The notes beneath the pieces are model-generated. The model did no database searches. It was not told where the DNA came from and worked only from the letters and a program-made list of their open reading frames with translations. Positions 15,394-23,922 of a stretch of 43,151 nucleotides of DNA are shown here, piece by piece; position 1 is the first letter of the stretch, and every line of letters begins with the position of its first letter. Where the stretch lies: NCBI GenBank assembly GCA_017858255.1, contig JAFMBV010000023.1:1-43151 (forward strand), written 5' to 3'. The translations under genes were made by a program, and so were the position numbers. The stretch comes from Bacteriovoracaceae bacterium. GTDB taxonomy: Bacteria; Bdellovibrionota; Bacteriovoracia; Bacteriovoracales; Bacteriovoracaceae.

Positions 15394-16740
15394 ATGGGTT
15401 TAAAATTAGGGATGATCTTAAGCACTCTGTTTGTTCTATTCTTTAGCTCTATCTTCGCCCAAAACGGACTTGTTAAAGAAGGTTTTCTTGTTCAAGACTC
15501 ACAAAAGGTATTTTTAAAACACATTCAACAAAATAAAGCTCTTGTTATCGATCATATGAGCAAGAAAAGTTATGAAGTTTATGGGCCAGAAGGACTTGGG
15601 CTTTGGTTAAAATCTATTGGTGCTCCAATTATTGATTTGGCCATTATTGAAGGATTAGATAATAAGAATACTGGCGATTATCCCACTCCCGAGAAAGTTG
15701 GTGATGATCTTTTAAAACTTTCAAAAAAATTTCCTGATATCATGACCCTCTTTTCTATTGGTAAATCGAGAGGAGGAAGAGATTTATGGGTTATTAAGAT
15801 TTCAGATCATCCCAACGTTGACGAGACCGAACCGGAAGTAAAGTACATCGGTAATATGCACGGAAACGAAATTGTTGGCCGTGAACTATTGGTAAAACTC
15901 ATCGAAGATATTGGAAATCGTTATTACTCTGGAGACACTGAAATAATAGATCTGGTAGATAATACCGAAGTCTTTATCATGCCTTCGATGAATCCTGATG
16001 GGGCCTTAAAGCGTCAGCGCGGTAATGGGGCGTGGAAAGATCTTAATCGTAACTTTCCTGATTTTTCTACTTTAGATAATCGTGATATCCCCGATGGGCG
16101 TGAGCCTGAGACAATGGCCGTTATGAAATGGCAAAATAGTCGTAAATTTTCTTTATCAGCTAATTTTCATGGGGGTACTAAAGTCGTTAATTATCCATGG
16201 GACACAACTCGTACACCGGCTCCGTTAACTGACATGACCATCGAATTAAGTAAAGAGTATGCTTCAAGTGTAGATGGTTTTTTCAATTCCACGGAATTTC
16301 CTGGCGGTATTGTAAATGGAAATGTTTGGTATGAAGTTAATGGTGGAATGCAGGATTGGAGTTACTATTATCACAATGATCTTCAAGTGACGATTGAGCT
16401 TTCTCATCAAAAATGGCCGCCCTATAGTGATATACCCCAGTACTATAGTGAAAACTCATGGTCTTTAGTTCGCTTCTTAAAACGGGTGCATCAAGGCCTT
16501 GGTGTGAAATTACCAAATAAGACTTCGGCCGGGAAGCTCTCCATTCTTAGGATAGAGAATGGTCGAAAAAAGAAAGTTGGTGATTATAGAATCAATAATG
16601 GTGAATTTTATAAAGTCCTTAATCAAGGCATTTATGAAGTTCAAGTTATCCTAGATAATGGTGAAACAAAATCAACAAGAGTTGAGGTTAATTTTGATAC
16701 ATTTCATTCCGATGGGAACTTTCTCTCTCTTTGGCCGTAG
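15394..16740 (+). CDS. Exported M14 zinc carboxypeptidase (CPD/CPN-like)
   Basis: 448 residues with a signal peptide (1-22). The zinc ligands are His156 and Glu159 in GNMHGNEIVGRE and His259 in ANFHGG; the general base is Glu335 in VTIELSHQKWPP. NPDGALKRQRGN (substrate Arg region) and NGGMQDWSYYY are typical of the M14B carboxypeptidase D/E/N subgroup. A transthyretin-like beta domain follows at about 377-440 (SAGKLSILRIENGRKKKVG), as in that subgroup. It should remove C-terminal residues from peptides in the periplasm or outside. Its last 53 bases overlap the end of the convergent ppsA gene. Confidence 0.92.
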   Translation: MGLKLGMILSTLFVLFFSSIFAQNGLVKEGFLVQDSQKVFLKHIQQNKALVIDHMSKKSYEVYGPEGLGLWLKSIGAPIIDLAIIEGLDNKNTGDYPTPEKVGDDLLKLSKKFPDIMTLFSIGKSRGGRDLWVIKISDHPNVDETEPEVKYIGNMHGNEIVGRELLVKLIEDIGNRYYSGDTEIIDLVDNTEVFIMPSMNPDGALKRQRGNGAWKDLNRNFPDFSTLDNRDIPDGREPETMAVMKWQNSRKFSLSANFHGGTKVVNYPWDTTRTPAPLTDMTIELSKEYASSVDGFFNSTEFPGGIVNGNVWYEVNGGMQDWSYYYHNDLQVTIELSHQKWPPYSDIPQYYSENSWSLVRFLKRVHQGLGVKLPNKTSAGKLSILRIENGRKKKVGDYRINNGEFYKVLNQGIYEVQVILDNGETKSTRVEVNFDTFHSDGNFLSLWP

Positions 16741-19138
16741 CAGCTATTTCTTCTAATTCAGAAATATTCTTCCTTACCTTCAAAAGAACATCAGGGTTAA
16801 GTGAAATACTATCAATCCCTTCCTCTACCAAGAACTTGGCAAAATCTGGATAATCACTTGGTGCTTGTCCACATATTCCTACTTTCTTCTTCATCTTTTT
16901 TCCTGCTTTTATGACTGAAGAAATTATTGTTTTTACGGCCTCATTTCTTTCATCAAATAGGTGAGAGATGATTTCAGAGTCTCTATCAACTCCTAGGGTA
17001 AGTTGTGTAAGGTCATTTGATCCTATAGAAAGGCCATCAAATATTTCTAGGAATTTATCGGCCAAAATAACATTACTTGGAACTTCACACATGACATATA
17101 CTTCTAGATTTTTTTCACCTCTTTTAAGTCCATTTTTTTTCATCACTTCAAGGACCTTTTCTCCTTCTTCGATAGTACGACAAAATGGAATCATTAATTT
17201 TAAGTTGGTAAGGCCCATGACTTCTCTAACCTTTTTCATCGCCTTACACTCAAGAGCAAATCCTTCTAGATACCTTTCATTGTAATAGCGAGAGGCACCA
17301 CGAAAACCGATCATTGGATTCTCTTCACTAGGCTCATAATCTACTCCACCTATTAGTTTTGCATATTCGTTAGTTTTAAAATCACTCATCCTAACGATAA
17401 CTTCTTTTGGATAAAAGGCAGCAGCAATCGTCCCAACTCCTTCAGCAAGTTTGTCGATAAAGTAGTGAGTTTTATCTTCATAATTTTTAGTCATCTCTGA
17501 AATTGTCTCTTTGGTGCGATGATCAGTAAGTTTATCAAAGTTAACAAGTGCCATCGGATGGATCTTAATTGAGTGATTGATGATGAACTCCATTCTTACC
17601 AGTCCAACACCATTATTTGGTAAAAAAGACAAATGAAAGGCTTCATCAGGGTTCGCTAAAATCATCATAATTGATGTTTCTGTATTTTTAATTTCTTTCA
17701 GCCGAATTTTTTCTATTCTAAATGGCAGCTCTGTTTCATAGACAAAACCAGTGTCTCCCTCTGCACAGCTTACTGTCACGGTTTGGCCAGTTTTAAGAAC
17801 TTCTGTTCCTTTCTCAGTCCCGACAATCGCCGCTAGCCCTAGCTCTCTGCTCACTATGGCAGCATGACAAGTTCTTCCTCCTCGGTTGGTGACAATGGCC
17901 GAAGCCTTTTTCATTACAGGTTCCCAATCTGGATCTGTTTTTTCTGTGACCAAGATCTCACCTTGTTGAAGTAACCCAAGCTCACTTGGATCATTTATAA
18001 CTCGCACCTGGCCCGATACAATCTTCTCTCCAACACTACGGCCGGTAACAAGAATAGGTCCTCGCTCATTTAGATAATATGTTTCGACTTCTCCAATTGA
18101 TTTTTGGGATTGAATAGTTTCAGGCCGTGCTTGAACAATATAAAGGTCTTCGGTTTCACCGTCTTTGGCCCACTCTATGTCCATAGGGGAGAAATGACCT
18201 AGCTTTTCGCAATAGTGATCTTCAATAATACAGGCCCATTTGGCCAGTCGCAGAAGTTCATCTTCATTAATTGAGTAGCGATTTCTGGCCTCTTTTGTTA
18301 CCGGAATATTTTTTATCATCTTTGACCCGTTAAGATCGTAGACCATTGTTAATTCCTTAGTGCCTAATCGCTTACGTAAAATAGGCTTAAAGCCTTCTTT
18401 TAGGGTGGGTTTGAAAATATAAAACTCATCAGGATTAACAGTACCTTGAACAATATTTTCTCCAAGTCCATAGGAAGAATTGATTAATACGGCGTCTTTA
18501 AAGCCACTTTCTGTATCAATAGAAAACATAACACCAGAGGCAGCAAGGTCAGAGCGAACCATCTTCTGAACACCAATTGAAAGGGCGATCTTCTTATCAG
18601 CAAATCCTTTTTTTTCTCTGTAGGATAGAGCTCGATTAGTAAAAAGAGAGGCAAAGCACTTTCTACAGGCATTTAGAAGAGAAGTTTCTCCACGAATATT
18701 AAGAAAAGTTTCTTGTTGTCCTGCAAAACTAGCATCTGGAAGGTCTTCTGCGGTTGCACTACTTCTTACGGCAACATCTGGATTGTCAAAATACTCCTCA
18801 CCGAGTTTAAGGTAGGCCGAAGAAATCTCTTCACTTAATTCTTCAGGAAAGTGAGCATTTAGAATTAACTGACGTATTTTGTGACCATTCTTTCTTAAGT
18901 TATCTAAATTGTCGGTATCCAAAGTTGATAAAATTTTGTGAATAGGTTCACTTAAACTATTGAATTCGATAAAATAATTGTAGGCATCAGCAGTGATGGC
19001 AAATCCATTAGGAATATTAATTCCTCTAGGTGTAAGTTCTCTAAACATCTCACCTAGAGACGCGTTCTTCCCGCCGACTCTGGGGACATCATCAATAGAA
19101 ATATCATTAAACCATTTTATGAGATTAAATTCAGACAT
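16688..19138 (-). CDS. ppsA: Phosphoenolpyruvate synthase
   Basis: Converts pyruvate and ATP to phosphoenolpyruvate, AMP and phosphate, starting gluconeogenesis. 816 residues against about 790 in E. coli. It has the N-terminal ATP-grasp domain (GGKNASLGEM near 22, AVRSSATAEDLPDASFAGQ near 123), the swivelling phosphohistidine domain with His425 in GGRTCHAAIVSRELG, and the C-terminal TIM barrel (GFRGASRYY, VMCEVPSNV, SIGSNDLTQLTLGVDRDS, VGICGQAPSDYP). Shine-Dalgarno AAGGGA. No regulatory PpsR is seen here. The 3' end lies inside the opposite carboxypeptidase gene. It is 183 bases downstream of the RLAN-RimK gene on the same strand, enough for a separate promoter. Confidence 0.96.
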   Translation of the reverse strand: MSEFNLIKWFNDISIDDVPRVGGKNASLGEMFRELTPRGINIPNGFAITADAYNYFIEFNSLSEPIHKILSTLDTDNLDNLRKNGHKIRQLILNAHFPEELSEEISSAYLKLGEEYFDNPDVAVRSSATAEDLPDASFAGQQETFLNIRGETSLLNACRKCFASLFTNRALSYREKKGFADKKIALSIGVQKMVRSDLAASGVMFSIDTESGFKDAVLINSSYGLGENIVQGTVNPDEFYIFKPTLKEGFKPILRKRLGTKELTMVYDLNGSKMIKNIPVTKEARNRYSINEDELLRLAKWACIIEDHYCEKLGHFSPMDIEWAKDGETEDLYIVQARPETIQSQKSIGEVETYYLNERGPILVTGRSVGEKIVSGQVRVINDPSELGLLQQGEILVTEKTDPDWEPVMKKASAIVTNRGGRTCHAAIVSRELGLAAIVGTEKGTEVLKTGQTVTVSCAEGDTGFVYETELPFRIEKIRLKEIKNTETSIMMILANPDEAFHLSFLPNNGVGLVRMEFIINHSIKIHPMALVNFDKLTDHRTKETISEMTKNYEDKTHYFIDKLAEGVGTIAAAFYPKEVIVRMSDFKTNEYAKLIGGVDYEPSEENPMIGFRGASRYYNERYLEGFALECKAMKKVREVMGLTNLKLMIPFCRTIEEGEKVLEVMKKNGLKRGEKNLEVYVMCEVPSNVILADKFLEIFDGLSIGSNDLTQLTLGVDRDSEIISHLFDERNEAVKTIISSVIKAGKKMKKKVGICGQAPSDYPDFAKFLVEEGIDSISLNPDVLLKVRKNISELEEIAATAKERESSHRNEMYQN

Positions 19139-19321
19139 GAGTGTCCCTTCTTTTTATGGCCACCTATTAATAAATCGCCAGTTATTTCAAACTTCTTATA
19201 TAGTATTAGCTTAATGCTTCCAAAAATATGACTTACATCAATTTAGTTTTAGAGTTAGAGCGCTTTCTGGTGCGCCTTTAAATCTTTCGTTGAGGATCTT
19301 TAAAGAGGGGAATGTGGATGG

Positions 19322-20815
19322 TTATTCTGTGTGAGTTACTGTTACTTTGTTATCAATGAAGGCCAGGGCAAGCTTACGATAGAGTTCTTCTCCCAAAACG
19401 AGATCTTCGATCTGGTGATCAATATTTGGGTTATCATTTACTTCTACAACTAATGCTTCACCATTATGTTCCTTGATATCAACGCCATAAAGTCCATTAC
19501 CAACGAGACCCGTGACTTTAATCGCAGTATCTATGATGAATTTTGGCACTTCGTTTAGTGGAAGAGTTTCGGAGTCTCCAGAGAAATCTTCACCCTTTTT
19601 GGTATGGTCATAAATTTGCCAATGGCCTTTGCTCATAAAGTACTTGCATGCGAATAGTGCTTCACCTCTTAAAACTCCAATACGCCAATCAAAATCAGTT
19701 GGAAGGAATTTTTGAACAAGGACGAGTGCAGATTTTTTAAAGAATTCCACTAGGACATCTTTGAGCTGTTGGCGGTCCAAAACTTTCTTTACTCCTATAC
19801 TAAAACTTCCATCTGGAATCTTTAGAATCATGGGGTAATCAAAACTCTTTTCTAAGTTTTCTAGTGCAGAGTCTTTACTATCGGATACAAAGCGGGAGGG
19901 AAGCTGAGGGATATTATTTCTTACCATAAGATTGTACATAAATACTTTATTTGTACACTTTAAGATACTTTCAGGGTCATCAATTACGACTAGTCCTTCT
20001 TGTTGGGCCCTATGGCTAAATGCATACGTGTGGTTTTTAATCGTCGTTGTTTCGCGAATAAAAAGGCCGTCAAATTCATTTAAACGAGAGAGATCCTTTC
20101 TTGTGACTCGCTCACTATATATACCCATCTCGGCACAAACTTTTTCAAAATTTTGTAAGGCCGTTTCGTCAGATGGTGATAGTTCTTCTTCTGGATTGGT
20201 TAATATAGCAAGATCAAAAATATATGTCCTCCTAGGATTAGGCAGCCTCCACATCTTTGTGGAATAAACCTCTAGGGATTTTCCGAAATACTCTTCTTCG
20301 TCTTCATTGAGCTCTGTAAAAGCAACGGGTGTTACAGAGTCAATTTTCCAAAGCTCTTTTAGATTAAGTTTAATTTCTAAAATCGGGCTTGGGAACTGCT
20401 CATAAATTTGTTGGGCAAGACCTTTAAAGACCGCTTCTTTACTGTGACCAAAGTAGCATCTAAAAGCAATGGCCTTTAAGTCATCTGATTTCTTTGTGAA
20501 ACGTTCTGCGGCCTCTTTAGCCACTTCTTGGAGCTCATCCAGGTCATAGAGATAGAGTTTCTTCTTACTAAGGTCATTGAGAGTTTTTAGAGACGGAATA
20601 ATTCTGTGGCCACGAGACTCTGCTAATAGTGAAGAGTAGTAACCGACAGAGAGATATTTGTAACTCTTGCATAGATTGATAACTCTTGTAGGTCGTTTTC
20701 TTCCACTCCCTAGGTTTAAATCAAAGAGGTAGTCTTTAGCGAGCATTAAATGTTCGGTTGGATAGTAGGCCTTCCAGTCCTCGATATTATCAACTAGTAC
20801 TATGAGCTCTTTCAT
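19322..20815 (-). CDS. RLAN-RimK-like ATP-grasp ligase
   Basis: 497 residues. The N-terminal 190 match the RimK-like ATP-grasp N-terminal (RLAN) domain: VDNIEDWKAYYPTEHLM, then VINLCKSYKYLSVGYYSSLLAE. The C-terminal half (about 290-490) is a RimK-type ATP-grasp: YPMILKIPDGSFSIGV (ATP lysine loop), LVQKFLPTDFDWRIGVL, GNGLYGVDIKE and the metal-binding VVEVNDNPNID. RimK enzymes join amino acids, classically glutamate, to a carboxyl group by an acyl-phosphate. RLAN-RimK genes are known to sit beside GNAT/C39 peptidase genes, exactly as here with the divergent neighbour 101 bases away. Acceptor unknown. It is cytoplasmic, with no signal peptide. Confidence 0.9.
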   Translation of the reverse strand: MKELIVLVDNIEDWKAYYPTEHLMLAKDYLFDLNLGSGRKRPTRVINLCKSYKYLSVGYYSSLLAESRGHRIIPSLKTLNDLSKKKLYLYDLDELQEVAKEAAERFTKKSDDLKAIAFRCYFGHSKEAVFKGLAQQIYEQFPSPILEIKLNLKELWKIDSVTPVAFTELNEDEEEYFGKSLEVYSTKMWRLPNPRRTYIFDLAILTNPEEELSPSDETALQNFEKVCAEMGIYSERVTRKDLSRLNEFDGLFIRETTTIKNHTYAFSHRAQQEGLVVIDDPESILKCTNKVFMYNLMVRNNIPQLPSRFVSDSKDSALENLEKSFDYPMILKIPDGSFSIGVKKVLDRQQLKDVLVEFFKKSALVLVQKFLPTDFDWRIGVLRGEALFACKYFMSKGHWQIYDHTKKGEDFSGDSETLPLNEVPKFIIDTAIKVTGLVGNGLYGVDIKEHNGEALVVEVNDNPNIDHQIEDLVLGEELYRKLALAFIDNKVTVTHTE

Positions 20816-20823
20816 TTTTCCTC

Positions 20824-20855
20824 ATTAAGCCTATTTGTGTTTTTTTTATTAAGCC
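20824..20855. promoter_or_regulatory. Direct repeat in the divergent control region
   Basis: ATTAAGCC occurs at 20824-20831 and 20848-20855, 24 bases apart, in the 101-base gap between the divergent RLAN-RimK and GNAT-C39 genes. It may be a shared binding site. Confidence 0.3.
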
Positions 20856-20916
20856 AATATTTAGCTTTGATGTTAGTATGGGACAACTTTTTGGTCACTA
20901 AAATAAGAGAGAAAAA

Positions 20917-22011
20917 ATGAAATTTCGGGCCGGAAAAAAGTCAGACATATCTGCCCTTGTGGGGTTGGAAAAGAAATCCTTTGATAGTGATCAACTTAGT
21001 GACAGAAGCTTCAAGTATTTTATGGACTTATCTCATGGAGAGATTCTTGTCCTTGAGGTAGGGGGAGAAATTGTTGGTTATGGAGTACTCGTTTTTCATC
21101 GAGGTACGGCCTTGGCCCGCCTTTACTCTCTTGCGATTGATAAACGCCATAGTGGCAAGGGTCTTGGCCGTAAACTCCTGAATCGTTTAGAGGGGCTGGC
21201 CCGTGAAAGAGGCTGCACCTACCTTCGCTTGGAGGTCAAGTCTTCCAATAAATCAGCTATCTCCCTTTATGACTCTTGCGGCTACCGGCGCTTTGCTCAC
21301 AAAGAGAATTACTATGAAGACCAAGAAGATGCTGAATGTTATGAAAAGAGGATTCGTGAGCTTGAGGGCAAGCTTATTAAGGGACCTAAGGTTCCATACT
21401 ATCAACAAACTACCGACTTTACCTGTGGCCCTTCGAGCCTCTTAATGGGGATGAAAGCTCTTAACCGAAAGATAAAGTTGAATCGTGAGCATGAGATTGA
21501 GCTTTGGAGAGAGGCGACGACAATATTTATGACCAGCGGTCACGGAGGTTGTGGTCCTCACGGGCTTGCTCTAGCAGCCCATATTAGGGGTTTTGAAGTT
21601 GAACTTTATATAAATACTTCTGCTTCTTTATTCGTGCAAGGGGTTCGTTCAGCTCATAAAAAAGAAGTCATCCAGCTAGTTCAAAAGTCTTTTGAAAAGA
21701 AAATTAGGAAAGAAAAAATTAAGGTTTTTAAAGATGAATATGATTGGGACACCATTAAAGATATTTTTGCTTATGGGGGCATACCAGTCCTCCTGATAAG
21801 TGCTTACAGGCTTACCGAGACTAAGGCGCCCCATTGGATAGTGTTGACTGCCATGGAAGGAGATTTTATCTATTTTCATGATCCAGAAGTAGATAAGGAT
21901 CAGTTGGCAACGGATAATATTAACGTGCCTGTAAGACGAGATGAGTTTGAACTTATGGCCAAATTTGGGTCTAGCCAATTAAAGTCGATTGTCGCCATTT
22001 ATAAAAAGTAA
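20917..22011 (+). CDS. GNAT acetyltransferase / C39-like peptidase fusion
   Basis: 364 residues. Residues 1-145 form a GNAT domain with the acetyl-CoA loop in RLYSLAIDKRHSGKGLGRKLLNRLE (RxxGxG/A type) and the C-terminal SAISLYDSCGYRR. Residues 157-360 form a papain-fold peptidase of the C39/DUF3335 type: catalytic Cys170 in DFTCGPSSLLMGM, His306 in APHWIVLTA and Asp322 in YFHDPE. This fusion is a known partner of RLAN-RimK ligases, so a ligase plus a peptidase and acetyltransferase may make and trim or cap a peptide or amide. It is cytoplasmic, as there is no signal sequence. The ribosome site is AGAGAG. Confidence 0.9.
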   Translation: MKFRAGKKSDISALVGLEKKSFDSDQLSDRSFKYFMDLSHGEILVLEVGGEIVGYGVLVFHRGTALARLYSLAIDKRHSGKGLGRKLLNRLEGLARERGCTYLRLEVKSSNKSAISLYDSCGYRRFAHKENYYEDQEDAECYEKRIRELEGKLIKGPKVPYYQQTTDFTCGPSSLLMGMKALNRKIKLNREHEIELWREATTIFMTSGHGGCGPHGLALAAHIRGFEVELYINTSASLFVQGVRSAHKKEVIQLVQKSFEKKIRKEKIKVFKDEYDWDTIKDIFAYGGIPVLLISAYRLTETKAPHWIVLTAMEGDFIYFHDPEVDKDQLATDNINVPVRRDEFELMAKFGSSQLKSIVAIYKK

Positions 22012-22080
22012 GGAAGATTAGTTTGAATTAAGGTTTCGTGCCAAAACTTTATGGAAGGTTATTTTAACTATATAATGAGC

Positions 22081-23115
22081 TTATTTTTTGTAAATGAACC
22101 TTTCTTTACTAAGTCTATTTCTATAGACTTGTCCTTCCATTGAAGCCCCATAGCAGAGAAATTTATCTTCACAAACAAAGAATGAGCTTGAACCAAGAGA
22201 TTCAACGGTACCAAAGACATTGTCATTCTCTAAACTGGTCACAGTAAATTTTGTGAAGGTATTATCGCCATTATAGAATACTTCGTCTTCTACTTTTATT
22301 TGACTGTAAGGTAGAAGATAGTAGGTCTCGCCCAATTTAATTTCGAATGATTGAAAGCTAGGGTCCAGTAATGCTGGAAAAGTATTTAACTGATATTTAT
22401 TAATTGGAAAGTTATCGTGCCACTGTGAAACGGCAAAATTTGGGGCATAGAGTGAATCATGATCCCAATTGTGGGCAGAAGCTGTACCTAGGTCATACCA
22501 CGTTTGATCTAGGCGACAAAGAAGGGGACCACCAGAGTCGCCTGGCATAAGTTCAACCTTGTACACACCTTCTAAATAGATCAGTTTGTTTTTGAGTTTT
22601 AACCTTGTAGGGGAAAAGCTACTGCCATGAAGCTCCCCAGTTTTTGTAGGTGCCCCTTCATTAAGGCCGTAACCGCTGATGAGGCACTCTGTAAATTTAG
22701 GCAAGAGTTTTTCTAACCTCTCTCTCGTAGAGATAAGGGTAAAGGCAGGAATCTTAGGTGATGTCTCTAGTTGAATAAGGGCGTGGTCTTGCCAACGATT
22801 AAATTCTTCTCTGTTGATAAGACGATGATCATACTTTGGGAAAACTTTAGTGCTTACTCCATAGAACGTTTCATTTGTTCCATTACAGGAGATGTTCAAA
22901 ACATTCGATTTATGAAGACAGTGGCCTGCCGTTTTAACAAGTCCATTCCCCACATAGCTTCCTGTGCAGTGAAAGCTCTCCTGATTATATTCTTTTTCTA
23001 AAGTAATGAGACAAAGTCCTTTTGGAAGAGACTCTGGAATAACTTTTTCTCCAAGTGATGAATGGAGGGAAAAAGAAAATAGAAAGAGGCCAATTAAGGT
23101 AAAAGCATAAGTCAT
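22081..23115 (-). CDS. Exported trypsin-like serine protease (S1)
   Basis: 344 residues with a signal peptide (1-22). The catalytic triad is His65 in VKTAGHCLH, Asp110 in WQDHALIQL and Ser194 in MPGDSGGPLLC. Disulfide partners around the His loop (HC and HCL) and Cys200 are present as in chymotrypsin folds. Residues about 250-344 form an added beta-rich C-terminal domain without a recognised name. It is expected to digest proteins in the periplasm or outside, fitting a predator or saprophyte. It converges with the GNAT-C39 gene (69 bases between stops). The real start may be the first ATG at 23115; no strong ribosome site is seen. Confidence 0.88.
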   Translation of the reverse strand: MTYAFTLIGLFLFSFSLHSSLGEKVIPESLPKGLCLITLEKEYNQESFHCTGSYVGNGLVKTAGHCLHKSNVLNISCNGTNETFYGVSTKVFPKYDHRLINREEFNRWQDHALIQLETSPKIPAFTLISTRERLEKLLPKFTECLISGYGLNEGAPTKTGELHGSSFSPTRLKLKNKLIYLEGVYKVELMPGDSGGPLLCRLDQTWYDLGTASAHNWDHDSLYAPNFAVSQWHDNFPINKYQLNTFPALLDPSFQSFEIKLGETYYLLPYSQIKVEDEVFYNGDNTFTKFTVTSLENDNVFGTVESLGSSSFFVCEDKFLCYGASMEGQVYRNRLSKERFIYKK

Positions 23116-23202
23116 ATTCGCATACTAACCCAAAACATCGTGGGGCTGTATTAGGGCCGTAAAAAAGTTAAGACTTTTTGAGGACTAATAGGGCGTTTTC
23201 AT

Positions 23203-23844
23203 TTATTTGATCTTCTTTTGGCGTAAATAAGTGATATGGCCAGTCTCTATGCCATTAAAGGACTGGGGAATGGTTTCGGTTATAACGTAGCCCATTTTGT
23301 CATAGAGCGCCTGTGCCGGCTCCATATAGGGCTCATCTGACGTGTAAAGCCTTAGATAGCTAATTTGCTGGGATAAGGCATAGTCTTCAGCAAAGTTGAT
23401 CAGCGCTCTTCCGAGACCGAGGCCTCTTGCACTTTCGCTAACGACTAATGAGGTTATCCAAAGGGCCTCTTTGTGATCTTTTTTACTCTTATAAAGACCA
23501 ATGACTGCTCGTACAACTTGCGTTTCCGGGTCCTTTGAGATGAAGTACTTAATCCATCCATCCCGGTACCAGTTGTTCATAATTTTCTTATAACGAGGAT
23601 CACCTAATGAACCTCTAACATCATTTCTAATGAGCTTTAAATGTACCTTGTCCTCACTATCGGCAAAGTATTTTTGAATGAGTTTGATCGTTTGATCCCG
23701 GTCACCTTGAGATAGGGGGTGAATAGTACTCATAGGCGACAGTAGAAGTCTGGCATTGTCGTAACATGTTCCCTGGATTGGATTAATCCAGATAAAAAAC
23801 GTCAGCAATAGGATTTTCAATAAATGATATCGATTCACCAACAT
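23203..23844 (-). CDS. GNAT acetyltransferase with an N-terminal signal or anchor
   Basis: 213 residues. Residues 40-205 are a clear GNAT domain: WITSLVVSESARGLGLGRALINFAE holds the acetyl-CoA pyrophosphate loop (RGLGLG), and PAQALYDKMGYV is the usual C-terminal helix-strand. Residues 1-25 (LKILLLTFFIWINPIQG) look like a signal peptide or anchor, which is unexpected because acetyl-CoA is cytoplasmic. A later start at the Met at 23733 would give a cytoplasmic enzyme, but neither start has a good ribosome site. Divergent from the large ligase gene with 78 bases between. Confidence 0.8.
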   Translation of the reverse strand: MLVNRYHLLKILLLTFFIWINPIQGTCYDNARLLLSPMSTIHPLSQGDRDQTIKLIQKYFADSEDKVHLKLIRNDVRGSLGDPRYKKIMNNWYRDGWIKYFISKDPETQVVRAVIGLYKSKKDHKEALWITSLVVSESARGLGLGRALINFAEDYALSQQISYLRLYTSDEPYMEPAQALYDKMGYVITETIPQSFNGIETGHITYLRQKKIK

Positions 23845-23922
23845 TTATCGTCACGAATTATTAAAGGCTTTAGTTTGAGATGTCGAAAAGTCTAAGGCAT
23901 TTAAAGTAGAGGGAGTTATCAC

